Assembly: GCF_001522545.3 (NCBI RefSeq)
Contig: NC_031771.1
Span: 1,229,473-1,293,472, forward strand
Source: Parus major
Lineage: Eukaryota > Chordata > Aves > Passeriformes > Paridae
Direction: 5' to 3'
Length of the DNA stretch: 64,000 nt
Positions 22,310-34,040 of this stretch are shown here, piece by piece (the first letter of the stretch is position 1; each line of letters begins with the position of its first letter). The translations under genes were made by a program, and so were the position numbers. The notes below the pieces were generated by a model that made no database searches, had not been told where the DNA came from, and was given only the letters and a program-made list of their open reading frames with translations.

Positions 22310-22760
22310 TAACGGGGCCTTGATGGCAATTTCATTACTCAAAAAGTCACATTTATTAGTCCATTGTAATGTGTTGTGATTGTAACTCTAATGCTAATAG
22401 GAAGAAGTTTAACCTCATTCCATTTTCCATACAGTTAAAAACCTGGTTACAATGGTCATAAATCAGGGTTTCAAATGTCATAAAAGCAGAGTTGCAGCTC
22501 TACACTACGCGTATCTTTTTTTAATCTTTGCATTTCATATTAATCTCAGATCCAGTCTTTCACAACTCCACTTACAACCCACATTTTATTTAGATTATCA
22601 TTATGATAGCAGGAAAAAATCCTCACCCTGCATATAATTTGCATGATTTAGGTAGACTGTGTTTTCAATTACATTAATAACCTAAAATGAGGCAGACTGA
22701 TTAGAACCCTTTCTCTCACTTAGAACGAATATTTTCATTAGTGATGTCTTTGGAGATGCC
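22310..22760. other. Long AT-rich island, strong candidate conserved non-coding element
   Basis: About 450 bp of complex, non-repetitive AT-rich DNA. It holds AATTTCATTACTC, TCTAATGCTAATAGG, CTTTGCATTTCATATTAATC, an ATTTGCAT octamer at 22637-22644 and CAATTACATTAATAACC. The mix of POU, homeodomain and direct TAAT repeats with no simple-sequence bias is what long vertebrate conserved enhancers look like. No coding potential is recognised in the 61-codon frame inside it. Confidence 0.5.
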
Positions 22761-22778
22761 CCTCCTTCCTCAGCATTC

Positions 22779-22796
22779 CACACACACACACACACA
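22779..22796. repeat. (CA)9 microsatellite
   Basis: Nine uninterrupted CA units. Probably length-variable. Confidence 0.95.
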
Positions 22797-25199
22797 CCAT
22801 GATGGATACTGTAAGGGAAACGCTCCCTAACTTTGGTGCCAAGGGATCCTGCACTTCAGGGGAAGCAAGAGACAGAATGGAAACACTCTACAGAAAGACC
22901 TGCAGCTAGGCTGGAACTCTTCACCTCACCTCCTCCTCTCAGGGGCGGATCATTTCAATTTTTTCCTCAACTATTTTCAGAGATGCTGCTTAGAAAATCA
23001 CTAGTTTTGTCCTGAAGGCATTCCAATGCAAGGTCTGGATCCAGAGTGCCCTGGGTTGGCTTATTTCCTGGTAACCCACAGATTTTAGCAACAAAGAACA
23101 TGTACTAATCACACCAAAAAGTTTAGGGTTGAGCTGAGACAGAGGAACCTCAACTTCAGTTTAGAGAGGAAAGAAGGCCCTGGAGGTTGTGCCTCACTGA
23201 TCTTACAGCCTTGACACTAAGCTTATCTACCACTGCATGAATGACAGCCATAAGGCCATGCCATGCCAAGAAAGAGAGAGAGTCTTTGCCATCTCAAGGT
23301 GAGCTGGAAGGTAGAAAAGATGGCAAACAGTAAGCACCTGTTAATCACAGTATTCTTTTTCCATCAGTTCACAGCCTCTGCAATGCTCTGAGGGAGACAC
23401 CAAGAGAAGGAGTGTTCCAGTCCTCGGCTCCCAAAAGCCTGAGCCTCCAGAACTCTGTGTGGTGCCTACTCACAGTCCCCACTGCCAGAGGTGAAAGCAA
23501 GAGGAAGGAAATGCTGCCCTTAGAGACCACAGAAGGGTAGAGAAGATGGGCCCATTCTGCTGAAGTCACCCAACAAGGCTGTGAATTTGGGTTAGAGGCA
23601 GGAATGGATGTGCTTTTTTAAGCACTTTGCATCTCAGGCAAGGCTTTCCTTTAAAAGGGCTCCCCTTGCACAGCCAGAGACAGAGTGACAGACCTGTCAC
23701 AGCCAGGCTCCCTTGCACACCTGCAGAAGGGCTGACAGGGCTGTCAGAGCCAGAGGTGCTCTGCTCCCAGCCACTCCAGCTGCTGTGGGGCTGTGGTCAG
23801 GCCCAGAGCTCCAAATGGAGCCGCTGGAATGGGAGGGGATGGGCCTGCAGAGACACGTCTTGTTTCTGGCACCACCACTGCCAACAAACCCATCTCTGCC
23901 TTTTCATCCTGCCCAGGGAGGGCAATGAGGCTCTTTAAATATTTTAAGTCCAGGGGCAGTGGGGAAGGACAGGCAGGAAGGGAAAGCACCTCAACCCACT
24001 GCCTTGTCAAATGTGGATGCTGGCACGCTCCCACAAAATGCCTGACGGGTCCGAGCCTGAGGCAAAAAGCTCTGCCCAGCCCCCATGGCAGCTGTTTATC
24101 TGCTCCATAGATGTGGGAGGACTGCTATTCCTGCCTCCACAACCCTCTGCTCCATTACCAAGGGGAGCCTTGGCTGGGAATTGGACTCCAAAACGCATGC
24201 AGCACAAACCCAGCGGCATCTGTCTGTGCTCTGCAAAGAGACTTTCGAGAGCAGGGACCTCCCAGCCCTCCTGTCCCACTCAGACACTTGTTCCCTTTCT
24301 GCATCCCTCCCTCCAGCACTCCTGGGATCCATCCTGCCTCCACCCTGCACAGGCAGGGACGTTGCAATGGGCATGGAGGAACTGAAAGCTTTTGTGAACC
24401 AGTTCTGTTCCCTCCTGACCCTTGTCCCTCTTCATGAGTCTTCACCCAAGGCAGCGGCAGCACCTGCTTTCACAACAGCCTGACTTGCTCAGTCTCAGAG
24501 TTTACCCAAGGCCTTGGACCATCTCTTCTACATCACTTACACACATGCAATGTTGCTTGGACAAATAAAACAAGGAACCTCCTTCCCTCAGCCAAATTTC
24601 TCCCTGCAGCTTTGGCTTGGAGGGCTTTCACTGCCCGCTCTTGGCTGTGTTCTCCTCCGAAATCCCACCCAGGCGCAGCACTGCACAGGCCAGGCCTGTA
24701 ACTCAGCCCCTTCCACCTGCCACTCTTCCTCCCAGGCTTCAAGTCCCTCTCTGGACAATGAAACCAGTTCGGCTCTCTGGCCAAGGTATCTCAGCCCCTG
24801 TCAAAGGTTCCCCCACACCACTCCAGCACAGAGGTAGGGTGGAGCACAGAGCACAGTTCCCTGTACAGAAACAGACAGTTCTGAAATGCCCTCTGACAGC
24901 GGGCACCTCCAACAGATCTGTTGGGTTTGTGACAATCCTGCACACATATACTGTGGTGTGTGGAACAAAACGCCAACAGCCTGTGAACTGGGCTCTGTTT
25001 CTGCTGATTAAACATGTTCTCCTGCATCAGGCAGAGCAGACCTGGGAAATGCGCTGAGCCATCAGCCTACAGACACTTTTGAGATGCCAAACCAGAGGTG
25101 CCGATTCCTTCCCACAGCCGACACGACTCCAGGGTCACCATAGGGCCAGGAAACGGCCTAACAGAGCTGTCCCTACCAAGATGCCACTGGTACCACTCC
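22797..25199. other. Long GC-rich spacer, no gene recognised
   Basis: About 2.4 kb. A (GA)n-like tract lies near 23272-23284. A hairpin CTGACAG-GG-CTGTCAG lies near 23731. Open frames overlap in several frames at 23990-24480, reflecting stop-poor DNA. No exon pair, RNA or transposon was recognised. Confidence 0.5.
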
Positions 25200-25420
25200 T
25201 CATAGGCACTATACTGGGAAGGAAACGTCAAAACTATTTATTTAGAAGGAGTTTTAATCTGCTCTGAAAGCACCTTCACCCCAACAGGTACAGCACAGAG
25301 CAGGGTGACCATCATGGGTCAATGTTTGAGCTTAAACTTACTCTAGTGCTTCTACCTACGTTGCAGATCGGCATTCCTAAAAATCCTTCTGTCATAACAT
25401 GTTACACAGAGGCAAGGGGG
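25200..25420. other. Moderately AT-rich stretch, weak candidate element
   Basis: Holds AAAACTATTTATTTAGAAGG and GAGTTTTAATCTGC. Motif content is low. Confidence 0.2.
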
Positions 25421-27399
25421 GAAAAAGCAAATACTCTCTGGGGATTGCTGGGCACGTGGTGCCATCAGCAGAGAACCTCCTCACTCCTGCCAGCCCACCA
25501 GTGCAGCCCAGCCCTTCCCTTCCCTGCTCACACACACTCACATGGACCCAGATGCATGATGCTGTCATTCCTCATTGTTCTCAAACCAACCATAATATCA
25601 GATGATATCAGAACACAAGGGCTTGGAGGATTTCAACCCACTCAGCAGAAAAATGGGTGTCCAAATGCTGTGCGCTTACAGAGATTTCACACCTTGGACT
25701 ATCGTAGCTGCCTTCAACATTCCCTGCCCTTGCTAAGTCTCGGACTTTGTTTATTTTTATCTCCCAAGTCCACTCTCATTTGCATTTCCACAGTGGCTAC
25801 TGCTTACTAACAACATCAGAGGTACTGAAGAGCAAGAATCCAAGCTCAGCACACCTTGAGCCAGGCTCCAGTGGTAAGTCAGGCAGAAATAAGCAGCAAG
25901 CAATAAATGTCCTCTTGACAAATCCCTGCCAGTGAGCCTGGCCAGGTTCTAATTCCATAGAGGGTACGGGCACTGGGCACAAGCCTTGGAGTTACAAGGA
26001 CCGTGCCCCAAAGCAGCTGCTCCAGCCCTCTGGCACATTTGACAGATGCCCTGACACTCTGCTCTTAACCAGCACTGGTGCAGACACCAGTGCTTTCTTC
26101 CCCCGTTTCCTTCCCAACACAGTATCTGGGACAGAGGATTATGAGGGAACAAGGAGCTGGAGGGCAACAAACAGCAACTGATGTTGAGTTCTCTCCAACC
26201 AACGTCACCGAGTTAAATGTACCCCTCCAACCCCACCCAACTTCTGAGACTCAACTGCCCTGGAGAACACTCAGCTGTCACTGCTCAGGTTGTTAGCTGC
26301 TGTGCACATCTCCAGCCTCTGCTCAGAGCTCTGTAATGAAGACTGAATTTTTGACAAAATCATAAAATCACAGCCAGACCCTTTCTCTAGTGCCAGAAAT
26401 CCCCTCCTTTGGTTGCCATCCTATGGTTCTCACTCTGAGATCAGACATGATACTTAGAAGCCCTGCAGGTAGGCACAAAACAGTGGAAAATTAAAAACAA
26501 AGAAATAAACTTCTTAAGCATCACAGAGGAAACGGCTCCAGCAAATCCCATCCACAAGTGGGCTGGGCATGTCAGTTCTGGAACACTTGCTGGGGTATCC
26601 AGACACAATTCATTCAGCTCCTCAGATGCTTATCAACACAAGTCCTTTCTTTACACAAGAAGGAAGAGCTGGTACCCACCGACATTCTACTGCCCCAGCC
26701 TAGGATGTGGAGAGCCCATAAAGCATGTCCCTCACTGCTTCTCTTACAGTGCATTCTTGATGCACACCAAGTAACTGCTGCACACAAGGTCCATTTGCTA
26801 TCCAGCACTGTACAGTGAAGGTAAAACACCTGCCAGCAGGCTATCAGCAAGGCAAAGGAACAGGGTTACTAGAAAACAAACCTGTGCTTACAAGAGAAGA
26901 AGAGAAGAAGACCTACTGCAGCTTCAGCACCCTCTGGAGTCTGGCTGGCCCCCACCCTGGCAATGCAGCAGATGAGAAGCCCAAAGAACTGCTCCAAAGC
27001 CAGCTGTTAAGGAAGGAAATTTCCTTTTCTCCTTCCACACAACAGTGTGCAGTAAACTCGCTGCAGCTCTTTGTCCTTGAAGGCCAGCATCAGAAAGGAA
27101 GACATCTTTAAAGAGAAGTTATCCCCCAAGTTCACAGCTGATATTCCTTTCTTATTTAGGGGAGTCTCTAGGGACAGGACTGTACCAACAGAACCGGGGT
27201 AGGAGAGGTAAAGATGAGGCCTTGTGCTCCCCATTACTGGATTTTGGTGGAGGTCCATGGGAACTGACACGCTTTGTACTCATCAAGTAAGTAAATATAT
27301 CGACTCCAACACAGCCAAGAAAACACAAACTAGGCAAGATATAGAGGCCCTCACCATCTTGTCACCCTCTAAATGGGAGAAACGCAGTTAACAGCACTA
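25421..27399. other. Long spacer, no gene recognised
   Basis: An octamer ATTTGCAT sits at 25778-25785. At 26923 TTCAGCACC resembles the left half of an RE1 silencer site, but no right half follows. A short AATCATAAAATCACAG near 26359 recalls a CR1 3' end and is too short to call. Confidence 0.5.
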
Positions 27400-27650
27400 G
27401 AGAAATGTTTCCTATTTGATTTTATTAACTGATTGACATGAATTAATGCATTGGGATATTTGATTGTGTCATAAAATGTGTATATGAACATCATGATTCA
27501 ATTTAATGTACCCATTACTGCTTGATGTGCCATTATATTAGACTAAATTAAAAGAATTTTATGGAAAAAAAATTACAATTAAAGACTCAAAATTGATTAC
27601 ATTCATAACTTAGAGGATATTAACTTCTATTCATGTTTTGAAGAATGACA
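27400..27650. other. AT-rich island with TALE/HOX-like site, strong candidate element
   Basis: Very AT-rich and non-repetitive. TGATTGACAT (27430-27439) is a PBX/MEIS-type decamer, followed at once by GAATTAATGCATT. Further words are ATTCAATTTAATG, CATTATATTAGAC, AAAATTACAATTAAAG and AAAATTGATTACATTC. The same TGATTGACAT plus AATTA arrangement recurs at 62194. Function is inferred. Confidence 0.47.
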
Positions 27651-28739
27651 ATAAAAGAACCAGAAAACAACACAGACCATGGAAAGATGGACAAAATAAA
27701 GTGTGGCAGAGATAAACAGAACAAATGGAATGAGGGGTCCATAAAACCCCACCTTCCCAGAGGCTGGGAACAGCTGAGCACAAATCATCAGCACAGCAAC
27801 AGTGTCTTCCAGGACAGCAGGAATTCTGTCAAGACCCCAGTGCGGCCCAGCTAAAGGAAGACAGAGGCCAACTCATTTCCCAAGCTCTCCTGAAGGATCC
27901 CTGCTGGAGTTTGCCCCGTGTGCAGTGTCCCTGGCAGATAGTTACAGCCCTGGACCACAGCCAAAGTGTTTAACTGTGCTGTACAGCTCGGGTGCAGGTG
28001 TCAATTCCTCTGCTCCTGTAAGGCTGAGCTGAGCTCTGTACCCACCCAGAGGTGTTTGGTAGGTGAGACCGTCTCGGGTTTTCACTTTTGTCCTGGTGCT
28101 GCCAGGCCAAGGGAGCCACACTGCTGCACATCACTCCATTTCACCCATGGCATGGAGCCACAACACAACATTTCAGTTCAGGAACTCAGCACTGTCTTAG
28201 GGACCTGAGCAGGAAAAAGAGACAGCAATTCCCAAAGGGAAAAGACTCTGCCAGATGACTAAAATCAGCTGTGGGTAACACTACCTGGCTAGGGCTATCT
28301 GAACTTCCCCTTTTTTCCTGGTAAGTAAGAATGGTACTAAGAAACCCTGCAAGATTTCCCCAGTATACACAGTAGTGACTCTGAAGAGGGGGAGACTCCA
28401 GAAAAGCCACAATTACGATTTAACTGGTACAACTGAAGCCTGACCCGAGTCACGCCTCACCTTCTGTGGATGGGAGACTGAGCAAGAACCAGGCACATTC
28501 CTCAGCAGTGAGAAGGTAAAGAGCATCTCATTTTCTCGTAAATCAATACCCCAAATTATCCCACAGAATGAGCAGCATTTTAAGACGCACAGCTAGCTCT
28601 TCTTCTCTTGGGAAAGGAGGGAATGACCAGCAGGATTTGCTAACTAGCCAGTTCAGTCTGGGGTTCTGGAAACACAGGAGTTGGACTTGTGGAGGGAGAT
28701 GTGCACGAGTAAGTGGCGAGGGCCTTGTGGAATACCCAC
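27651..28739. other. Spacer, nothing recognised
   Basis: Balanced unique sequence. No repeat, exon pair or motif cluster was identified. Confidence 0.5.
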
Positions 28740-28890
28740 TTGAAGACATGCCAACAAGTGAATTGTTGGAGAAAGAAAGTACAACGCATGTCAGGTTTTT
28801 AATTACATGTCTATTTTCCCAACAAAGAAGTGCAATTAAAGTTAATCATGTCTATTATATTACACAATGCCTCCCTTCCTAATGGAACCA
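28740..28890. other. AT-rich island, candidate conserved non-coding element
   Basis: TTTTTAATTACATG, GTGCAATTAAAGTTAATC and CTATTATATTACAC lie within 100 bp, giving a tight TAAT cluster. Confidence 0.38.
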
Positions 28891-29322
28891 GGCCTGCATG
28901 AAGGAAAACCACATTAACACACAAACCCTGTTCGTACATAGGGATGTCCTGCACCCCGAACACACTGGGATACAGCCATGCTCAATTAGGCACCATCCCC
29001 CCCAGCACACTGCTCCACCAATGTCCTGGGGAGCGGCAAGAGGGGGAGCAGGGCTCACTTCCAAACCCCAGCATCCCCAAAGATGTTCTGGATGTGCCCA
29101 CATGTTCTGGGAGCATACGGGGGGTCCCTGCCTGCCCGTGCCAGCTTTCCCCAGCCCGCCAGGCACCGCCCCGGCACCGAGCAGGGACCCCCAGGGCTCC
29201 GGCAGCCTCAGCATCAGGCAGGCGATGCACAGGCTGAGGGACAGCAGCAAAGCTCAGAGCCCTCTGTCATCAGTGAGCCAGTGCAGTCTCATGGAAACTG
29301 AGGGACACCCGGTTAGCAGGAT
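28891..29322. other. GC-rich spacer, nothing recognised
   Basis: C-rich unique sequence. A 167-codon + open stretch (28898-29401) runs into the old repeat that follows, which argues against it being a gene. Confidence 0.5.
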
Positions 29323-29414
29323 AAATTTTGCTCTCTGGTGTCAATCCAGAGTAGTGCAGTTCATTATGGGATTTAATCCCTGTTACAGCAGGTGTAAATA
29401 ACAGCAGTTTGACT
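29323..29414. repeat. Decayed palindromic repeat of the reptile/bird GGTGTAAATC type
   Basis: Starting AAATTTTGCTCTC, then TGGTGTCAATCCAGAGTA, a centre TTCATTATGGGATTTAATCC, and the opposite arm GCAGGTGTAAATAACAGCAG. The two arms are degenerate reverse complements. The order of words matches a palindromic, probably MITE-like, repeat widely dispersed in turtles, crocodilians and birds, in which GGTGTAAATC and GAGTAACTCCA words flank a CAATGG-type centre. I do not assert a database family name. This copy is old and carries many substitutions and small deletions. Confidence 0.55.
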
Positions 29415-30019
29415 TTTCCTCCCCCAGCAATTACAGAAATAGTATTTCCTGCTTCAGTCTCATTTTATAGCCTTCTGTGGCTGCTGCCATCACTGTCCAA
29501 CTCTGCCTTTACACACACGTGGTGCCTGAAAGAAACACTCAAGAGCTGGGAGGAAGGAGGCAGCTCTCAGAAGCGGCAGAGCCCAAGCTGTGCCCATCCA
29601 TCGCTGCATGCACAGTGGTGGCTGCTCCTGGAGCATGCCAGGGCAGGTCCCACACCTGACAGTGCCCAGCAAGGCTGGGGCAGCTCTGCAGCAGGCACTG
29701 CTGCCCGGGATGGAGGATACTTCAGAGAAACGGCAGCAATGGCAGCGCAGAGCCCTGCAGTAGACAGCACCTGGAGAGCCTGTGTGTGCCCTGCTCCCTG
29801 GCTGCTGAGGGTTTGGCCTCCTGGCAAGGAGCAAAAGAGCTCGAGATGGACACAAACATGAGGAAATATTTCTACGCAGTTTCCAGGTAGTTTTGGCAAA
29901 GCCCCATTCCAGCCACCAGAAAAGGCTGAGATCAATACACCATGCAGCACAATCCCTACAATAGCCTGCTGAGTCCCATAGCTTAGCCCTCAGACAACTC
30001 TTCCTAGCAACTGATTCCA
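29415..30019. other. GC-rich spacer, nothing recognised
   Basis: CTG-rich unique sequence with long chance open frames on both strands (for example 29490-30035 on minus). No domain or splice support. Confidence 0.5.
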
Positions 30020-30330
30020 GTACCTTGGTTCCCAAGTTTTTCTTTTAATTGTACTTTGATGGCTTGGCTGCATTTCCTTCAGGCTGGTAAACCTGAGTAA
30101 ATCCAGTGAAACCCTGACAGCTCAAACTGCTTTTGCTGAGCTGATGAACCAGCTTGGACAAAGCCCTGAAGAAGCAAATAATTTGCAGAGGAAAAAAAGG
30201 TTTCATTTCAGTCAAGTCAAAGCAAATAACTAGTGCAGGGCATCATTAACAAAGCTGTCTGAATTTAATTTAGTCTTCCAAACAGCAATTCCTAAAAAAA
30301 CTGGTTTGATACAAGGCAAAGAGAAGGGGA
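30020..30330. other. AT-rich island, candidate non-coding element
   Basis: TTTTCTTTTAATTGTAC and CAAATAATTTGCAG, the repeated words AGTCAAGTCAAAG and AAATAACTAG, then GAATTTAATTTAGTC. Several TAAT words are spread over about 250 bp. Confidence 0.33.
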
Positions 30331-30680
30331 GGAAGGGAAGAATCCAAATTCAGTAATTTTTTTTGGTGAGCACCTCCAATAGCAACCACTCTCCCTCTTG
30401 CTCAACCCAAATCAGGCTCTTAGATTTCCATGTATTTAATTTTCTTTGCTTTAAAGAGAGTCTCTGCAGCTGACTGGAACGGGATTTAGGTGTTGCAAGT
30501 GTCCACCTGGACAAGGATTTGTCTGCAAGGGAAAGGGAATTCGGAAGAATTACAGCATTGGGAGTGCAGCTGAACCCAAGCACTGGCTATTAAAATCACA
30601 CACTAACTCTTTAGAAGCTGCTTCATCCCATCAAAATGTACATGCTGATCTGAACCAGCACTTGAAATTCCAGCTGCAGA
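30331..30680. other. Moderately AT-rich spacer
   Basis: Contains GTATTTAATTTTC and a T-run at about 30357-30364. No firm motif cluster. Confidence 0.4.
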
Positions 30681-30821
30681 ATGCTCACTATTACTGAAGA
30701 AGAAATGAAGTGTTTTATGAGACTACTTTCAGAAAATCGAAAGACCATGAAAGAGAAAACATACGATAGGATGCTGAAGTTGCCAACTGTTGTCAAAGAG
30801 CTATATTCAAAGGAAAAGTAG
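30681..30821 (+). other. 46-codon protein-like open frame, unrecognised
   Basis: ATG at 30681 to TAG at 30819-30821 gives a lysine/glutamate-rich peptide. It starts MLTITEEEMKCFMRLLSENR and contains YDRMLKLPTVV. It reads as amphipathic helix, and an acceptor-like GCTGCAG ends two bases before the ATG, so it could be a terminal exon or the tail of an old processed pseudogene. An AATAAA word lies near 31085. I recognise no family, and A-rich DNA often yields such frames by chance. Confidence 0.13.
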
Positions 30822-31045
30822 AAATTTAAAAATCACTTAATAGCTGTAGTTGGGTCTGATACATACAGTTGGGCTTACTAAAATCATTTTTAGCTACACA
30901 ACTGATCTACGTATCAAATCCCTCCACACAATGCACATTACCAGGCTGAAGCGGTGACACTAAGCATGAGAACTATTCTGCATGAAGCCACAAGAATATC
31001 ATTTATCCAGGGTTCCTCAACAGGCAAGGGGTAACAGAAATTAAT
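30822..31045. other. AT-rich stretch, weak candidate element
   Basis: Holds AAATTTAAAAATCACTTAATAG and AAAATCATTTTTAGC. Could be a regulatory island or simply the 3' flank of the preceding short frame if that is genuine. Confidence 0.22.
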
Positions 31046-31081
31046 GGCCAAACATGTCCCAACTGGTGTAAATTAAGTCAG
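31046..31081. repeat. Possible short fragment of the GGTGTAA palindromic repeat
   Basis: GGCCAAACATGTCCC followed by AACTGGTGTAAATTAAGTC keeps the order of one arm of the old palindromic repeat described at 29323 and 53127. Only about 35 bp remain, so chance is not excluded. Confidence 0.22.
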
Positions 31082-32559
31082 AAAAATAAACACACAAATC
31101 TACAAGTGTCTGCAATGGAGGAACTCGCCAGCTATGCCGACGGCTGCCGCAGCGCTCAGGGTTTTTCCAAGGAGCCTGTTTGATGCAGCCCACCTGCCCA
31201 CATCCCTGAGTAACACTCAAGCCAGTCAGTGGCATTCCCTGGCACAGACAGCTCCGTGCAGTGCACGTCATGCTTCAGACAGGACAAGAACATAAAAACA
31301 GATCATTTTAACCATCTCAGTGAGTCTCAGTGAACTGGGACCAGATGCAGGCAGGGAGCTGGAACTGGCCCCTGGCCCTCTTCCCTACCTCTGCTCAGCT
31401 CCATTCAGCTGCTGTTTGGATTCATTTTTCTAACTTGCCTCTGGCCTTTTAATCACAGTTCCCGCAGACACACACGGACAGCACCTATGACTCTGAAGGA
31501 ATGATCCAGCAGAATTATTTGTTTCCAGAGGAAGTGGACATTGCAGGCTGCTGTGTCCTGGCCAGCTGAGAGGCCCAGTTCCCAAAGCTGGGAGGCCCTG
31601 GGCTGCCACTCAACGTGCAGTCTGTAGTGCTCAGGAATCCCAGATGGGAGAGAGAAGAGGGCCACCCGCGCTCTGAGCAGCCTCCATGCCACTTAGCACC
31701 CGGCATTTGTCCTGCGTTTATCAGCCCCAGCCCTCCCTGATGCTCTGGTGCACCTTGGCATTTCCCAGATGAAAAAGCACAAGGCCTCAAACCTCTCTGT
31801 CAGTCCCCTTGTTATACTGAGATGAACAAACAACTCCTCCCCAGTCCTGCTGGCAGCGCTGCACTGCGCAGTGATATGGCCAATAAAACTACTTCCAATT
31901 AGCCACAAAGAATGAAGGTCAAAGCTCCACGTGATACACCAAGAAACAACTTGTAGGGGATGGACAGCTGCTCTCCAAGGAGGAAAATAACACTTTGCTG
32001 GGAGGAGAACTCTTCCCCCATGGCCATCCTCATCTCTGTGCCCTTGTCCTGTCCCAGAGCATCCCAAGGCCATGCCCAACTCCCCTGTCAGGAAGAGCCT
32101 CAAATGAAACCCCTTGGCAGCAGCATCTCTCAAAGCGATGGAGAAAGGAGATCAGGCTGCCAGGATGGCTCACACAGCCACTCCTGGAAACCTGGCAGCT
32201 CCCCCGGCACCATTCCCCACACTGCTTCTCTACTCTGGATTCACCAATAAGCAGTAAAAGCTTATTGCCGACGATGGGACATTTAAGGAATTCATACGGC
32301 TTCATAAAGAAAGATCTTGTAAGACACGACACGGGGGAGCAGCTAAGCAGCTCAGGGATTCTCTTCCCAAAATGCCCTACCTCAGCCCGTGGGCCAATTC
32401 TTACCCGAAATCATTGGAGGATGTTCTCCACAGATTGCTCAGGTACAACACTTGTCAGTAGGTGGGACTCCAAGGCCAAAGGAGTCGCTCCTGGGTGCCC
32501 GCCCCAAGCCCCTGGAGCCCTCTGGGCACACAGCAGGTGACAACTGCATGGGCTCATCA
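31082..32559. other. Spacer, one small hairpin
   Basis: Unique GC-rich sequence. AATAAGC...GCTTATT forms a seven-base stem with a seven-base loop near 32247-32267. Overlapping open frames at 31960-32540 lack domains. Confidence 0.5.
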
Positions 32560-32740
32560 GCTCAGCTATTGTGTCTCGTTAGCTTAACCAAACTCCAAAC
32601 TCCGTGCGGAGCGCCGTTCCCCCTCAAGTTATTAAAGGGTAGATTTCTTTTAATTAAACTCATTTACATGACTAAATTAGATTTAATTACTCCCATTCAT
32701 TTTGCTAATACCTCTCTTTGATTGGAGAAAGGCAACTTTT
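32560..32740. other. AT-rich island, candidate conserved non-coding element
   Basis: A sharp switch from a CpG-containing stretch to TTCTTTTAATTAAACTC, GACTAAATTAGATTTAATTA and TTTTGCTAATACC. The dense TAAT cluster within about 90 bp makes it a good homeodomain-target candidate. Confidence 0.42.
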
Positions 32741-33829
32741 CTAATTGCTCCAAACAGGACTGGGTGGCTCTGCCTGCACTCGAGCTGGCACGAGGAAACC
32801 TCAGCTCTACAACAAACAGAGAAGGGTCCAGTGCAGATTTTGGGTATCAACAAGCTCAACAGCTTTTCCTACCACACACGTACTGTGTGTGGTATTTACT
32901 TTGTCACCGTAAAACCTAACATTTATGGCATGACTCAAAGCAGGGAAAACCCACTAAAAATTCTTTTCAAGTACCTTCTATCTGCTCAAGAGAAATACAA
33001 GGAGACAGACAGCAATTCAATTTGCTTCCCCTCTTGTACTTTTGAAATTTGGGGAAAAAAGTCAGCAATTTTGAAATTGAGGGCTCAAGACATTTTCACT
33101 AGCAGAGAGCCAGACAGTCAGACAGCTCACTGATGTCATTATACATTTTCTTAACTGCAACATCCAGCACTTGCTCATTTTTACCATTTCGGACTTGGAA
33201 TGTATCTAAGTTAACCAAGAAGCCAAAGCATCAGGCTTCCCACTAGGCCAGAAATCACCATGTTGAACCCCTTGGGACTGTTTGGCACACCCCAACACTC
33301 CTCATTTCATCCTAGCAGGCAACGCCTCACGTTGCTCCAGCTCAGTGATGCACAAGCACAAGAAATTCCACGCACATTTACAATCCACTGAGTTTCCATC
33401 CACGTGCACACGTGGCTCAGTGATTTCCCTCGTGCCAACCGCGGTGTTGCCATCAGTGGCCCGGGGGCCCAGGCTGCACACAACCTCCAGGGCACACAAA
33501 AGCCCCACCAAAACCACACGGTCATGGTAGGAACACTGGGCTTTTGTCCCTGTTTGCTCCTAGGAAAGGCAGGCCTCACCCCAGCCCTGAGGCCTTGTGC
33601 CTCAAGAGGGATGGCTGCAGCTCACGGCTGACAACAGCAGACCTGAGCTTTAGAGTAGGAACAGGGATTGACACCTGTACTCAAACACTGCCAGAGATCC
33701 TGCTTACAGAACAGTGACGGGGGGTGACCTGTGTGGAACGGTCCCTGGCCCCCGTGAGAGCTGTGCGGGCGCATTGTGCTCCGTACAACCCCCTCCCCTC
33801 CTTCAGCCGAGGTGAACGCACGGCATCTA
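32741..33829. other. Spacer, chance open frame, nothing recognised
   Basis: A 143-codon + frame (32702-33133) is long for this AT content but resembles no family and begins inside the preceding island. AT-rich sequence at 33000-33190 has few motifs. The rest is GC-rich with scattered CpG. Confidence 0.45.
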
Positions 33830-34018
33830 TCCAAGACTAACACAAATCTCTATACTATTTGGCACCAGTTCCTTTCATTAGATACGATTTTCTGCCCCCT
33901 TTCTCAACACGTAACTACTATTTATCCAACCACACATGATGTGTGGCCTAATTATCACTCTAATATTTTTCCGAAAAACAAGAAATGAATGTAATTAACA
34001 AGGAATTAAGAAATCAGA
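33830..34018. other. AT-rich island with a 17-bp palindrome, candidate element
   Basis: CCACACAT-G-ATGTGTGG (33930-33946) is a perfect inverted repeat around one base. It is followed by GCCTAATTATCACTCTAATA and GAATGTAATTAACAAGG. A moderate to good candidate for a regulatory island. Confidence 0.4.
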
Positions 34019-34040
34019 CCCCCCCCACCCCCCTGCGCCC
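34019..34040. repeat. C-rich tract
   Basis: A run of eight C, one A, six C, then TGCGCCCG. On the minus strand it is G-rich enough for quadruplex formation. It abuts the preceding AT island. Confidence 0.7.

Noticed and set aside
26355..26380. AATCATAAAATCACAG, reminiscent of a CR1 3' terminus
   Set aside because: Fewer than 20 matching bases and no adjacent CR1 body.
26923..26945. TTCAGCACC as a possible RE1/NRSF site
   Set aside because: Only the left half is present; no GGACAGCGCC-like right half follows at known spacings.
32702..33133. 143-codon + frame in fairly AT-rich DNA
   Set aside because: Length is notable for its composition, but a few such frames are expected in 64 kb on both strands. 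It begins within an AT island and shows no family signature.
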